Source of the DNA: Tillus elongatus
Lineage: Eukaryota; Arthropoda; Insecta; Coleoptera; Cleridae
NCBI GenBank assembly: GCA_964006375.1
Contig: OZ023267.1
Location: 35,413,766 to 35,477,765 of the forward strand
Direction: 5' to 3'
DNA length: 64,000 bases
Under the pieces are notes generated by a model. That model had not been told where the DNA came from. It worked only from the letters and a program-made list of their open reading frames with translations, and did no database searches. Positions 11,089 through 25,459 of the stretch are shown here, one piece after another; position 1 is the first letter of the stretch; every line of letters starts with the position of its first letter. Both the position numbers and the translations under genes were made by a program.

Positions 11089-11272
11089 CACAGTTTTACA
11101 AAGCTCGATTAAATATTTAACGGCCGATTAATTAATCAAGGCTTCAGGCGACCAATCACTGCTTCCAAATATTTGGTTGTCCTGGCAAAAACCCAAATCA
11201 TAGTTTGTGATTGGTCTTCTGAAGCCTTGATTAACTAACCTGCCGTTAAATATTTAATCGAGCTTTGTGAAA
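11089..11272. mobile_element. foldback MITE
   Basis: About 72-bp inverted arms: GCACAGTTTTACAAAGCTCG through AGGC-GACCAATCAC on the left and the complementary GTGATTGGTC through AGCTTTGTGAAACTGGGC on the right, around a loop of about 40 bp. The match is near perfect, so it is a young non-autonomous DNA element or an active hairpin. No clear target duplication. Confidence 0.75.
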
Positions 11273-11549
11273 CTGGGCATGTGTCTATAAAGTAACGCAT
11301 ATATTCAATAAAATTGAAAGAGACCATTATTAAGGAAAATTCAACAAGTCGATTTTTATTTTCACAAAATCGATTGTTGATATAAAATTCTCACCTATAT
11401 CGCCATATCTCTTCAAAGCGTATCTACCCCTTAGAAATTTTGAATCTGGATGGTCGGTAGTGTGATACATCTTTTCAAATATAATCCAATTCTCTATTCA
11501 GCAACACCAATTACCTCCACATCGTCACGTGTAGAAGTATCGCATCGGC

Positions 11550-12310
11550 GACACAAATTTCAATATTTTTTTTCGCTTAAACGTTGTAAAAAGTATCAAA
11601 ACATATAGAAAACATGATTTGGTAACGAAATTTTTTTATCTGTCCATCTGTATGTCTGTCTGCTTGTAGCCATGATAACTTTAGAACGAATTGCGATATC
11701 TTCTTCCAATTTGGTAGACAGTTAGCTCAGTTCTTGAGGGTGAACATTGGCATTTTTCGTTAAAACGAGTAATATAACGTTTTAGTGTTTATTTATTACA
11801 AAACTTTTAATTTCATCAAACATCTGATATTCCGTGCTGAAATTAAATTAGGGGTTGATTATGTGGGGGTGGAATATTGTTGACTTTTTTTTTGCTAAAG
11901 CGGTGTAAAAAGTCTCAAAACATATAAAAAATTTGATTCAGGAACGAATTTTTTTTATCTGTCGGTCTTTCGGTATGTCGGCATGTACATCTGTCTGTTA
12001 ATAGGCGAAATAACTTTCGAACTTATTGAGATATGATCTTCAAATTTGGTATCCAATTAGCACCCGACAAAGGAACGCTTCGAAATGTTTTTGGGTAAGA
12101 TCGCTTCACCGGGTAGGGGATAAATAAGGGGTGATTTGGTGAAAGTTTACATTTTTTCAATAAAACTCGAGTAACATAACGTTTCAAAACTTTATGGGTG
12201 CAGGAATACAAATATTTTCTTTGTGATCAAGTCATGGGCGCTAAATTCATTCCATGAGAATGTCTTTCTGCAGAGAGTAAATTATCACAGCTATGTGGAA
12301 GTTATGATTC
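11550..12310 (+). repeat. dispersed repeat with two internal subunits, copy 1
   Basis: Shares long similarity with 45150-45960 in the same orientation. Both contain two related subunits, each beginning ttcgctt/tttgcta-aa-cg-gtgtaaaaag, then caaaacatatagaaaa, a ctgtctgtctgtctg-rich stretch, a ttcaaatttggtatccagtt-like block and gggtgatttggtgaaa. The 3' ends also match (tttatgggt-caggaatacaa and on). No coding frame. Confidence 0.72.
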
Positions 12311-12505
12311 AATTTGCAGAACTATTTTTTTGTAGGATTAAAATATACACATTACACAAGTGAAGCCTGTAAAGATGTACATAGTACAGTCTTTAAAGTT
12401 AATCATTTTTGACAGTTTTATTTGGAATTCATCCTTTATATAAATTGCGTCTCATACAAGCACAAGCTAAGCTTATTTGTCCGATGCATTGTATAATTGT
12501 GATAA

Positions 12506-12739
<234 letters not shown>

Positions 12740-12899
12740 GGTACTGATATGACACTTGTGATATGATACTTCAATATCCCAAAGTCTTTAAACAATGTTT
12801 AAAATGTGGGGCTCCTTTTACGAAAAGAACTCTAGAGATTTCGTTGTATACTATGTCGTATCTGTAACAATTGACTGATGATAGCAATTATGCTATATA

Positions 12900-14866
12900 A
12901 GTTCTAATGATAATTGGTTATGGTGATAGGATCCGAACTCAGGCAGAGGTGTGTATTATGTTTAATAATAAATATCTGGATATGTATATCAATCAATCAG
13001 CAGTGCGTCGAATAGATAAGAAATGTCGAGAAACGTCTAGCATGGGAGATGTTCCAAAAACAGGTCGCTGGTCTATAAGTGAAGAAATAAAATTAAACGT
13101 CTTATTGGCAGTGGAAAAAAACTACATTATGACGTTAATATTCGACAGTATCTGGATCAACAATTACCCAACAGATAGATTGGCAGGCGTGGTGCAACCG
13201 AGTGGCCAGGAAGTTTACCTGACCTAGATTAGATTATATTTATTGTGAGTGGGCTATTCCAGTCTCTCCCCCAAAACCTCAGATCTATTGTATTTGCCTC
13301 GAGGCGGTATCATGAACTCCTGCTCACGAGCAGCAACCAATCTTCAGTTATAATCCACCCCTAGAGATCTCAGCTTATCACCAACACACCCCACCCCACC
13401 CCCCGTGCTCGTCTAAACCCGACACACAACAGTGCCAGACTCAAGGCAACATCCCATCCAGTCCCGCTCCCGAGTATCACCCAAGCGAGGCAGTCCGTCC
13501 ATTTTGTAGCACACAGTGGAGGCTTCAAGCTCCGGGTGTTTACCACTCATCAGAGATCTCAGCCTCCTCCGGGTCGTCTGGACACACCACACCCGCCAGC
13601 GCTCAACCCAGGACGGTATCATCTGGAACCCCGCTCCCGAGTAACAACCAAGCGAGGCCAATTATCCATTTCTAAGCCCACAGTGGAGGCGTTAAAATCC
13701 GGGTGCATATCACTCCACAGAGATATCCGCCTCTCTCCAGGATTATCTGTACACAACACCCCCCCCCCCGTGTTTCATTGGCTCGAGGCGGTATCAGGAA
13801 ATCCCGCCCTCAAGCAGCACACAAGCGGGGTCGTTAGCCCGTTTCGGAGCTTACAGAGTAGGCCTAAGTTTCCAGGTGTAACCCACCCCTAGAGATCTCA
13901 TCCCTCCTCCGGGTTCGTCTAGACCCGATGCTCGCCAGCGTTTGCTTCAATTTCACCCAACAAATCGAGATTCCTGCAGGGGCGATATTTGTGAGGTGAA
14001 ACTTTGTTTGATAGATGTACTGCCATCTGAGCGAAGTCGCTTGTCCGTTTTGAAGCTCAAGGAGAGATAACCTCTCTCCGAGTTCGTCTGGACCAGACAT
14101 CCGTCAGTATTTTACTCGACGCAGTATCATGAAGTCCCGCATCCGAGCAACATCCAAGTCAGGTCGTTTGCCCTTTTCAAAGCTCACAGAAGACGCCTCA
14201 ATCTCTAGTTGTAATCCACCCCTAAAGATCTCAGTTCTCCTTCGGGTTCGTCTAGACTCGGCACCCATCAATGCTAGACTCAAGGCGACATCACATCGAG
14301 TCCCGCTACCGAACATCACCTAAGCGAGGCCGACCGTCCATTTGTGGGGGCCTCAAACTCGGGGTGTATACCACTCGCCAGAGATCTCAAACCCCTCCGG
14401 GTCGTCTGGACACACTACACCCTCCAGCACTCAACCCATGGCGGTATCATCTGGAACCCCGCTCCCGAGTAACAACCATGCGAGGTCAGTGGTCCATTTC
14501 TAAGCCCAGAATGGAGGCCTCAAAATCCGGGTGCACGTCACTTCCCAGAGATACCAGTCTCTCTCTAGGCCCACCTGAACAAGACTTCCGCCAGTGTTTG
14601 ACTCCTACGAAAGACAGGAGTTACCTTGGGCCTATTCTTTTAGTTAGTCCCCGGATCCACAGGGGACTACCTGACCCAGCTCCCTTAGATTTTTTCTGTG
14701 CGGTCATTTGAAGAATGTGGTATTCAAAATAAACCAGATACTATCGACGAATTAAAAACAGGATTTGGAACTGAATGTACCAAAATTTCTTCAGAGATTA
14801 TAAATAGAGTCCAACAAAATTTTGTTGAGGCACGAGAAAGTGGGCATTTCGATTATTTGATTATCT
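12900..14866 (+). pseudogene. decayed Tc1/mariner transposase split by an insertion
   Basis: The N-terminal part (about 12945-13224) reads FNNKYLDMYINQSAVRRIDK, KCRETSSMGDVPKTGR and EEIKLNVLLAVE, a helix-turn-helix of the mariner/Tc type. The C-terminal part resumes at 14677 with LPLDFF-CGHLKNVVF and later remnants of a KISSEIINRVQQNFVE-type tail in shifted frames. The catalytic core between them is missing, so the copy was already deleted before the 166-bp-repeat element inserted at 13225. A 9-bp duplication, tacctgacc, at 13216-13224 and 14668-14676 marks that insertion. Confidence 0.6.
13225..14667. mobile_element. GC-rich element of 166-bp subrepeats, copy 2
   Basis: Same start (tagattagatt), same end (cacaggggac) and the same internal order as copy 1 at 8311. 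The cgaggcggtatcatgaa-type block lies at 13300, 13442, 13609, 13784, about 13948, 14118, 14281 and 14448. A 9-bp direct repeat, tacctgacc, flanks it exactly, so it moved as a unit into the mariner remnant. It encodes no protein that I can see. Confidence 0.82.
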
Positions 14867-15164
14867 AAGACTGAATCATGTACTTTTTTATAGCCTTCAC
14901 TGTGTTAGGTGTTACTGATAATACAAATGTTATTACTAACTTTATTCTTACAAAAAAAAATGGCGTGCTGAATAGAGAATTGGAGTAGCTTTAAAAAGAT
15001 GTATCATACTACCCACTATCAAATTTCAAAAGGGTAGCCACCCTTTGACTTTGCAGAGATATAACGATGGTGTGAGATTTTTATATCAAAAAGTTAGTTT
15101 TTGAAAATAAAAATCCATATGTTTTTTTAATTTTCCTTAATAATGGACACTTTTAATTTTATTA

Positions 15165-15680
<516 letters not shown>

Positions 15681-16212
15681 CTATGAAAATTCACTACCAT
15701 AACACACTTGCGGCGTCCAGGCTTTTGATATTATGCGTTACTTTATAGACACAGTGTACATGCGCTGCATGTCGACTGCCGTTAAAATTTCTTATCTTTT
15801 CTAAAAATAGAAATCGATATTTTCTTGGGGTTAAATCATTAAGCACTTGGATGATGTCATGGTGAATTTAACCTTAAATAATTTATATATTTTCGAGCTT
15901 TCCAGAAGAGTCAGCAAAGTGGTTAATTTTTAAAGGAATCAAGGGGTCGATAAACTTAAGGCTGTCAAGTAAGGCTAATAAATAGTTATTTGTAGCCGAA
16001 CATTAGTTTGAGTATACAAATTGCGCTATCCATCTTGTTATTAATATTATTTATCTGTTAACACATGCTAGATGCATTCATTTATATATCAGCTCATATT
16101 ATAAAATAATATTTAGTAATATTAAATCACAGAAACTAAAATAATATATGTTGTGGGGAAATTTCAGCTCATTCAGCTGTTATACCTCATTTAAAACATC
16201 TCTTTATTTTTT
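15681..16212. other. intron, nothing recognised
   Basis: AT-rich, no motif or structure seen. Confidence 0.4.
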
Positions 16213-17765
16213 ATTTTTTTTTATTTCAACAACACACCACGAGGGCTTACAGCCTAAATACTATCGTAACGTGGGTGTTGACAAGAAGTAAATAGGCAAC
16301 TTGTTAATTCTGGACTTGAAGGTTTGGAGGTTCGGAAGACAAGAAAAAACATATGCCGGCAGGGAATTCCATAAGTTGGAAGTCCCGGGACAAAATAGCG
16401 GGCATAACAAGATGCTGCTGACCTGGACAATAAAAGGGTGCGTTCGCTCTGTTGCCTGGTAGATCTGTTGGGGGCAGCAGATGGAGGAACTATGGAACAA
16501 AGCTCCTCTGAGCAGTGCCCGTGCAGATATCTATAAAAGAGAGAGGGGTCACCAACGGCACGTCGGTGGGCAGGAGAGGGCAGCCTTTGGGTGAGGGTAG
16601 GGTCACCGATGAGTCGTATAGCTCTCTTCTGAAGTTCAGGATAGCGAGTGTAGAAGCGGCAGCGGCACCCCAGATGTAGGAGCAGTATTCGAGGTTTGGC
16701 CTTATTTGTGAAGTATATAAGGTATAGAGATTAGCTGGTGAAAAGTATTTGCGAGCCCGAAAGAGCAAACCTAATTTCTTAGCAGCCTCTTCTGCAATTG
16801 ATGTCACATGTTGGTGCTAATTGAGATTTCGATCCTCAGACATGCCAACAAATGAAAAGGATTCATTACTTTGAATAACTTGGTTGTTCATTGTCATCGG
16901 TCTACGGCTGGTGTATCTCTTATGAGATAGAAAGCAAGACTGAGATTTGGTGGGGTTGAATTGTACAAGATTTCTACTTTCCCAGTATAATATTTTTTGG
17001 AGATCCACGGAGACAGAAGCCTCTATGAATCTGCGATCCTCATCTAATTGAGCTGAAGAGACAGGCTTAGAATATTGTATATTTGAGTGTGTCGTCCGCG
17101 TAACTGTGAAACGGGTTGGATGTGCTAGAGAGGAGGTCATTGAGGTGGAGAAGAAACAAAGTAGGGGCTAAAGCTGAACTTTGAGGAACTCCTGCATTAA
17201 TTGGATACAGTTTAGAGGAATGGCCATCCACGACAACAGAAATGCTCCGGTTGGAGAGCAAATTTGCTGTCCAGGTACAGAGTTTTGGTGGTAGACCATA
17301 AACCGGAAGTTTATTAAGCAGCGCTGCGTGCCAGACCTGGTCGAATGCTTTGGATATATCTAGAGCGACAATCTGGGATCCACCGTGTAGTTCCATAGAC
17401 TTGTTCCAAGAATGTGCGACAAAGAAAAGGAGGTCGGCAGTTGATCTGCGCTGACGGAATCCATACTGCCTGGCGTGGATTAGACTGTGTTTTTCAAGAA
17501 ATTTTAGTAATATGTTTATATACTTTTCCATCACTTTAGAGACGACTGAAAAGAGAGAAATAGGCCTGTAGTTGCTAGGAAGCGCTTAGGATCCTTTCTT
17601 GGGGACGGGTTGTACTCGAGCAGTTTTCCAGTTACTAGGGAATATGCCTCTATTGTAAGATGTCTGGAACGGACGAGTCAGGACAGGAGCAAGTTCTGGT
17701 GCGCATTTTTTGAGAATTGCTGCAACTATTTAAGGATCCTCTCGTTTTAAAATGTACCGAAACAA
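16213..17765 (-). pseudogene. non-LTR retrotransposon (jockey/CR1-like), 5'-truncated, copy 1
   Basis: Minus-strand reverse transcriptase in order: SNYRPISLFSVVSKVMEKYI (about 17585-17515), GFRQRRSTADLL, then LDISKAFDQVWHAALLNKLP (first catalytic Asp block), INAGVPQSSALAPTLFLLHL (motif B, with Gly changed to Ser in PQSS), and HSYADDTL (catalytic YADD). The thumb follows (LGLLFRARKYFSPANLYTLY and on). The 3' end near 16213 matches the copy at 58.3 kb exactly in layout. Frames shift at about 17140 and 16810 and the 5' half, including any endonuclease, is absent, so it is dead. Confidence 0.85.
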
Positions 17766-18542
17766 TTGACAGTGGAAAAAGAAACTCATCTGCTTGATGA
17801 ACTTCGCTACAACACACTGAAACATTAAATAACTAATCCCGTTTCATTCTTGATAATAAGAAAGCAAGGAAAAATATTTTCACAGTCCTTTTTGGACGTT
17901 ATCAATTAAAAAGAAGACATAAAAAGTTATCAATATTCTTCACAATGTGTTGCGGCAACGTTAACCAATCAGATGAATATCTTTTTTTATCAAAATTTCC
18001 AATTTGTTTTTCTATATTACCAGAAAACAAAATTGAAAATCTTTAAAATTACTAAGCAGAGAATTAAGATGATTTTCAAATAAGGCATCACAAATGTATC
18101 GTTCCAATTTAAAGATTTCGAGGTTGTAATTATCTATTTAAGGGGACTGGAGTGAGGGGTAAACATTTAACTCGAAAATTTTTTATTCTAAAATCACAAT
18201 CCCACTTTAGTAAGTGTACAAATATTAGCTACGAAAATTAAATAATTCACAATATTTAATCCAGCCTGTATATTTTAATCGATTTAAAAATCTCCACAAA
18301 GAGCACTAAACTGCCTACTTATTTTTTGAAAAACACACTAATAGCCTTAAACGATGTATATTTCCTGACATAGCTTTTTAATGACAGCCTTGAGTATTTT
18401 CATTTTGTGATGTTATTGCTAGGACACTAGTTTTATTTTACCATATTATCTTGCTCTATCATTTCCTCTCTTCACCATCCGTCTATCTAACCTTCGAATA
18501 CCAAATGGTCAATTCTTGTAGTTTGTGCCTTCTTTCCCTTAG
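17766..18542. other. end of intron 1
   Basis: AT-rich, no feature seen until the pyrimidine-rich acceptor at 18541-18542. Confidence 0.45.
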
Positions 18543-18956
18543 GTATCTTCAATGACGGCACCGAACTCCGCATCTCCAACATCAGGCATGAGGACATCGG
18601 CGACTACACGTGCATCGCCCGTAATGGCGAGGGCCAAATTTCTCATACTGCCCGTGTGATAATAGCAGGTGGTGCTGTCATCATGGTACCGCCCACCAAC
18701 CAAACCAAATTGGAAGGTGAAAAAGTGCAGTTCAACTGCGAAGCGAAGGCCCAACCTGGGAACGTCACCGTCAAGTGGTTTCGAGAGGGAGCACCGGTAA
18801 AGGAACTGGCTAGTTTGGAGACCAGAGTTACCATACGAAGGGACGGATCTCTGGTCATCAATCCAGTCAGTTCCGATGACTCGGGACTGTACCTCTGCGA
18901 AGTTAGTAATGGAATTGGGGAACCACAATCGGCATCAGCTTACCTCAACGTAGAAT
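18543..18956 (+). CDS. tutl: turtle exon: end of Ig2 and Ig3
   Basis: Second exon, after a 17.4-kb intron. The acceptor is tctttcccttag and the donor is gtaagt. Phase 1 on both sides joins cleanly to the first exon (…TIG-IFNDGTELRISN…). It contains the Ig2 F-strand motif DYTCIARNGEGQ, then a whole Ig3 running from GGAVIMVPPTNQTKLEGE, with its first Cys in VQFNCEAKA, Trp in VKWFREG, and second Cys in DDSGLYLCEVSNG. Codon use and GC content are clearly higher than in the surrounding intron, as expected for selected coding sequence. It ends on the first base of a Tyr codon. I see no frameshift or stop. The 3' boundary is chosen because joining to 19510 restores the NVEYPAKV sequence typical of this family. 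Confidence 0.92.
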
Positions 18957-19509
18957 GTAAGTGCACTCTTGCATGCAATTTTTTATGTAATTTCACAATA
19001 GGTTCGTCAATAACGAAAAATAATATGCTTGTATATGATATAGAGTGTGTCCCAATTCCAGTCTGCACGTATGGATAGATAACTATGATATTATTAAAGA
19101 TACCAAATAGGTTCAATCTAACTGTTAAAAACACAGTACACAATCAAAATTTGGTGTAGGTATCTCGAAATCAAAAGACCATGCAACCTTTTTATTCGCA
19201 CGATTTAACGCGTTTTGGAGTAGCTATTTTTAAGTTTGACGTTTCTTACATTTCCAACATTTTCTCGAAAATAAAGCGAATTGCACAAAATTTTAAAAGA
19301 AGGCTAGAAAGCTCTCATAATATCTGAAATTTTACTTTTATCAACATAGTTATAATATAAAGTTATAAGTATAAGAAAGTTGCCTATACATGCAGCCCAA
19401 AATTGGAACGCACTCTATGTGTAATTAATATTTTTCACTGTTAATTTAGTTAAATCTAGTTGCGTAGAAGATACTGCAATCAGCGTCTAACTATCTATGT
19501 TCGTTCTAG

Positions 19510-20364
19510 ACCCAGCGAAGGTAACGTTTACGCCTACAATCCAGTACCTTCCCTTTCGTTTGGCCGGTGTCGTCCAATGTTACATCAAAGCCAACCCTCC
19601 TCTGCAATACGTTACGTGGACCAAAGACAAACGCTTGTTAGAACCTTACCAGACAAAAGACATCGTTATCATGAACAATGGGTCACTTTTGTTCACACGT
19701 GTCAACGAAAACCATCAAGGGCGCTACACTTGCACCCCATATAATGCTCAAGGCACCCAAGGATCCTCGGGTCAGATGGAAGTTCTGGTTAGAAAACCTC
19801 CCGTCTTCACCATAGAACCAGAGCCTATGTACCAGCGGAAGGTCGGTGAAACTGTGGAAATGCACTGTGATGCCCAAGAAGCAGAAGGTACCCAGAAACC
19901 AATAATCCAGTGGCAGAGACGAGACGGAAGTCCTCTACCGAAAAACCGGGTAAAGATTGTCGGTGGTAATATCACTATAGAGAGTCTGCGACGGACTGAT
20001 TTCGGGTTCTATCAGTGTGTGGCCTCCAACGAAGTGGCGACCATAGTGACCGCCACACAGCTGGTGGTTGAGGGCACTCAACCCCATGCTCCGTATAACC
20101 TGACGGCTACGGCGTCGGAGTTTGCGGTAACTCTGAGCTGGTTGCCTGGCTACAGCGGTGGTCCTGATTATAAGCAGGATTATACGATCTGGTATAGGGA
20201 AGCCGGAGTCTCGGAATGGTCGACGATACCAGTTACGCCATCTGGTAGTACGCAGGTGACCATCAATAGGCTGGCTCCTGGCACCACGTACGAGTTCCAG
20301 GTGATCGGGAAAAACGCCCTAGGAGACGGAATGATGAGTCCGATCATCACAGTTAGAACACTGG
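19510..20364 (+). CDS. tutl: turtle exon: Ig4, Ig5 and first FN3 domain
   Basis: Large 855-nt exon, acceptor ttcgttctag, donor gtaagg, phase 1 to phase 1. It holds Ig4 (PAKVTFTPTIQYLPFRL, Cys in VVQCYIKAN, Trp in VTWTKDKR, second Cys in GRYTCTPYNAQG) and Ig5 (from PPVFTIEPEPMYQRKVGE, Cys in VEMHCDAQ, Trp in IQWQRRDG, second Cys in GFYQCVASNE). It continues with the first fibronectin type III domain (APYNLTATASEFAVTLSWLP, then YEFQVIGKNALGDGMMSP). The block is highly conserved in insect Turtle proteins and is the main reason for the gene call. The upstream ATG at 19497 is only the reading frame running into the intron; the acceptor at 19508-19509 gives the right join. Extracellular, homophilic-adhesion type ectodomain. 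Confidence 0.95.
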
Positions 20365-20870
20365 GTAAGGCAAAGTTTTTAATCAGTATTTAAACTAAAT
20401 ATTTTACATTAGTTATTAAGAACTTCAGTAAGATATGGTATAGAAACTCTACTATAAGATTTTTTTACAGGGAAATAATGCTTCAAATTAAATATCCTTA
20501 AGGTATTTCGTTTAGTTTACGAAGTTGGGACATTTCAATAAAATGTTACTATTATTACTATTATTGTTACATATAAATACGGACAGAGAATAAATCCGTG
20601 TTTTTAATGGCGCATAACCAGAACATAGCACAAATTAGAAAAAAATTACTAAACTTATAAACACAAACAAAACTTAGAGAATAGTAAACTCACATTTGGT
20701 AATACTGTCTTGTAAAGATATTCACATATGATGCGCTCACTACTGGAGAAGGCAGACTGTTCCAACTGCCAAACACTCGATTCCGAAGAAAGTTCTGTCA
20801 ACAACGAACACTGAACGCCTCCCTGGAAAGTGATGCGATACGTGAAAATCAGGTCGTCTCGTTCACGTCT
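20365..20870. other. intron, nothing recognised
   Basis: Plain AT-rich sequence between the FN3-1 exon and a LINE 3' end. Confidence 0.45.
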
Positions 20871-21975
20871 CTCAGAAAATTATGTCATGCCCCAGATTTG
20901 TAACATAACTTCGTAGCTAGGCCTAAAAATGTCATAAGGTAGTCGGCTTGTGCTCGCTGCACTCTTTCCAGTCGGTCACGGTCTCTTGATAGGTCTTGGT
21001 ACCAGGCTGGCCCGCAATACTCCATTAGAGGTCTAATGTATGTAGTGTATACAAGTTTAGCACACTGAGGATTAATATGGTGAAAAGACTTACGGATCAT
21101 GTACAGGATACGATTTGCTTTAGAACAGATACTGGACACATGCGCAGACGAGGTCAAGTCTTCAGTCACTATGACTCCCACATCGGTCTGTTGTCTAACC
21201 GTTACAACCTGGGTTCCATTAATGAAGTATGGTATTTTGGAGTTGTTTCTGCCAATGTACAACACTCAACTGAATTGAGGGAAGCAACCATGACTTGCAC
21301 TAATCCTCCAGCTTAAGCAGGTCTTCCTGGATATCACTGTGATAAACGAGTGGGTCGTTGTATCACTTGATATCGTCGAAAAAAGCAGCGCATTCAGATC
21401 TGATAATCAGTGGTAGATCGCTGGTGTATACCAGGAACAGCAAGGGGCCGTGGACTGAGCCTTGGAAAACACCACTCACCACAGGTCGAGGAGCGGAGTA
21501 TGCACCATGCACACGTACATGAAAAGTTTGGTTGCTCAGGAAAGCTCTAATCTACAAAAGCAGATCTCCACCAATTCCGCAAGATGACCGCTTTGCACAG
21601 AGGAGGTACCCGGTCAAATGCTTTGGAGAAATCCAGATAAACAACGTCGACAGGTCTCCTGCTATCCACCAATCGTGCCCAATGGTCAGGTCAGGTCAGT
21701 AACTTTGTGAGTGTCGAGCGGCCGGGCGTAAAACCATGTTGGTTCTGCGGAATGATGTGGTTTTCAAGAATAAACGTCTGCATGATTTTACGAATAATGA
21801 ATTCCATAATTTTAGCTACCAAATGTGTCAGACTTATTGGACGATAATTGGAAGGATCGTATCTGTTACCTTTCTTGAATATTCCAGTAACATCCGCAGT
21901 CAGCCAGGATTGGGGCAGGATATGAGACAAAAAGAAGATTGCATAATTATCTACATAAACAATATCTAGCATGCT
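20871..21975 (-). pseudogene. non-LTR retrotransposon fragment (CR1/jockey-like)
   Basis: Minus strand: SHILPQSWLTADVTGIFKKG then NRYDPSNYRPISLTHLVAKI and NQHGFTPGRSTLTKLLT at 21950-21692 (reverse transcriptase motifs 1-2). In other frames come a D-FSKAFDRV-type block, a GVFQGSVHGPLLFLVYTSDL-type block near 21420-21480, and finally VGVIVTEDLTSSAHVSSICS, KANRILYMIRKSFHHI and IRPLMEYCGPAWYQDLSRDR (21200-20940), the thumb. Several frameshifts; the 5' end is lost at about 21975, so it is inactive. Confidence 0.78.
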
Positions 21976-22379
21976 TAGAAAACATGTTTTACAAGATATG
22001 AATAGAAAACACTTACAATTTTTTATGCTTTAAGGATCTACAAATAACATAAAACTCGAAATTATATTAGTTAAAATAGCTATAATTTGAAGTAGTTCCC
22101 TAGTCATTTGAAACTAATTTTAAAATATCAATTTAAATTAGAATATGCATTATTTACAAATCGGGGTGGTAGTTATCGTTTGTCTCAATATTATTACTTT
22201 TTCCTTGTAATACTGACATATACCCGTCCAAATTACCAAGGTGCAAAACCTCTTCTAGATAATATAAAACTTATTGAGAAGATATTTTTTTAACTCCAGT
22301 CATAGTAGAAAAAACATACCAGGTCATTATGGAATTAACAAATACGGCAGAAGGATTCCCATGGTTATTCTGAAGCAAT

Positions 22380-23535
<1,156 letters not shown>

Positions 23536-24429
23536 TTTATTGTCAAGCTTTTTTTAAATGCTTAGTTAAAATGACACATCATAGAAAGGTGTCGTAAAAT
23601 GACACATCATAGAAAACAAGTGCGCTGTGCCTTTCTTACAGAGGATTACACCCTAAACTTTCGAGAGACTAAGCGCTAATTTGTCTCCATTCCATACTCT
23701 AACATTTGGTTTTAGCGTAGAAGTAATTAGCCCAATCAAAATTTAAAAAACGCTCAATAGAGTTTATCTCGCCTGCTCTGTACATGTCTGACAATCAAGG
23801 AAAAATTAAAACATTGTTTTTCTTTTGGTGTTTGTCTATCTTCCATTAGAAAAAGGGAACTTTGCTTTGCCGTGTCTTTTTCACTGAGCTGTATACTTAA
23901 TTTACTTTTGGGAAATAAAATGAAAAAACCTTAAAGATTTGGCTTAAGTTGCTTTACCTAGCTTAGGAAATAATCCAACGATCTGATGTATGAAAGAGGT
24001 AGGTATCTAGTAATGCAGAATGTTTTACTCAAATTTAAATAAGTATTGGTTAAACTGCTGATATGGAAATCATGAAGAGTTTAGATTTACCTGTTTTTTG
24101 TATATTTTTACATTTTGTATATAAGCCTCAATTGTTGAATAAGTTTGCATTTCACCACGATTTGTTGTTCACCTAGTTTTGTTAAATTTTTAAATTTAGG
24201 TCAATCCAAAGTACTTTCTTATAGCTATTTGCAGCATTAGTTATTTCTATTTAATTGAATCTGCGAATACAAACGATAAATAAAAACTATTAGCTTGTAT
24301 AAGCAACAAAACTATATTCGTGTTTCCCTTTAAATTGAATTATTGCAAAAACATTTTCTTTCCCCATTTTATTTCAAAGTATTTTATGTTCCACTACACT
24401 TTTCATATTAACATGCTATCGTGGAACAG
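23536..24429. other. intron with a short tandem duplication, otherwise nothing seen
   Basis: The phrase aaaatgacacatcatagaaa occurs twice at 23569-23616. No gene-like signal until the candidate exon at 24430. Confidence 0.45.
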
Positions 24430-24492
24430 ATGTTGGCTTACCCCAAGTCCAAGCTACCCCAACGCCAGTCGCTAACCCAAATAGTAATGCGG
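24430..24492 (+). CDS. tutl: turtle small linker exon (candidate cassette)
   Basis: This 63-nt exon was found by eye. It follows an acceptor ending ggaacag and precedes a strong GG|gtaaga donor. In phase 1 it reads D-VGLPQVQATPTPVANPNSN-A and leaves in phase 1, so including or skipping it keeps the frame. It would add a Pro/Thr/Asn-rich flexible piece between the two FN3 domains. GC content rises sharply here against the AT-rich intron on both sides. I recognise it only as plausible Turtle linker sequence. The alternative is a chance open stretch, but the good donor, matching phase and composition argue for a real exon. Confidence 0.72.
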
Positions 24493-25440
24493 GTAAGAAG
24501 CGGTCTTGGAAATTGTAACATGAACGTTGTATTATGATATAAACAAAGCATGATCTTTTTTACTGATTTTGTATCATGTTCAATCAGTATGTCGTTGCAT
24601 GCTTCCTTCTATAGCTGATTGCATGCCTGTTATGCAATTTTTTGTAATTAAAGTAAAAACTTTCCTGAAATAATTTAGCCAAATATGATTAGCTTATTTA
24701 ATTTTAGTCTACAGTTTCGAAAGACAAAAGAAAGAACAAACAATACATTAAGACATTGACTAATATTCGCTAGAGACTGTATCTGAAATAAACTTCCTGT
24801 AAGCGAAACGGGCAATAAGGTTTTAATGGATATTTTTGAAAGTATTATTAGTTGTTTTGTTAGATAAAGTATAAACGATTTTTATTCATTAATAACAGTT
24901 TCAATAGAGTATCACGGAAGGGTTGTTTTAAATTTAGGTAATTTGTAAAGTGAATGAACATCACATTTTTAGCGAATTTTTATAAAGAAAATTTTGCGCA
25001 AAGAGGGGTAACAACGAATTTTCAAACCCATTTCCAAGGTTCAGTTAAATTTTTTCATCACACTAGAATTGTTTTGCTGGGTGTGTTGGTAGCTCTGAGA
25101 GTCAAGTTTTTCCATAGAAAATTGCAAGTTATATATTTAATACTCTTCAATTCATTTTTACGAAATCTAACTCATATATTTCCATTAATTAACAGGTTCG
25201 GTGTGCCAAAATTAAGTTTTGTCAAATAATTGTAATTCAAGTTTTTCCTAAATAAAATTTAACAGAATTTGAAAATTTTCAAGGAAGGTATTGTTAGTGG
25301 TGATCGATTTTTTTTAGTGCTTTGTTCAATTTTAACGTCTACGGACCAGATTATGGTACATTTTTTAGCGAATTTTTGTAGTACAAATTCACCCATGAGG
25401 AGATGATGACTTAAGACTTTTAGTTTAATTTTAATGGGAG
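24493..25440. other. intron, nothing recognised
   Basis: AT-rich; the 24954-25229 frame has no motif and no coding bias. Confidence 0.45.
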
Positions 25441-25459
25441 ATCAGATGGTTTGTTGTTG

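Noticed and set aside
19460..19744. Basic 94-codon frame
   Set aside because: Out-of-frame shadow of the turtle Ig4 exon.
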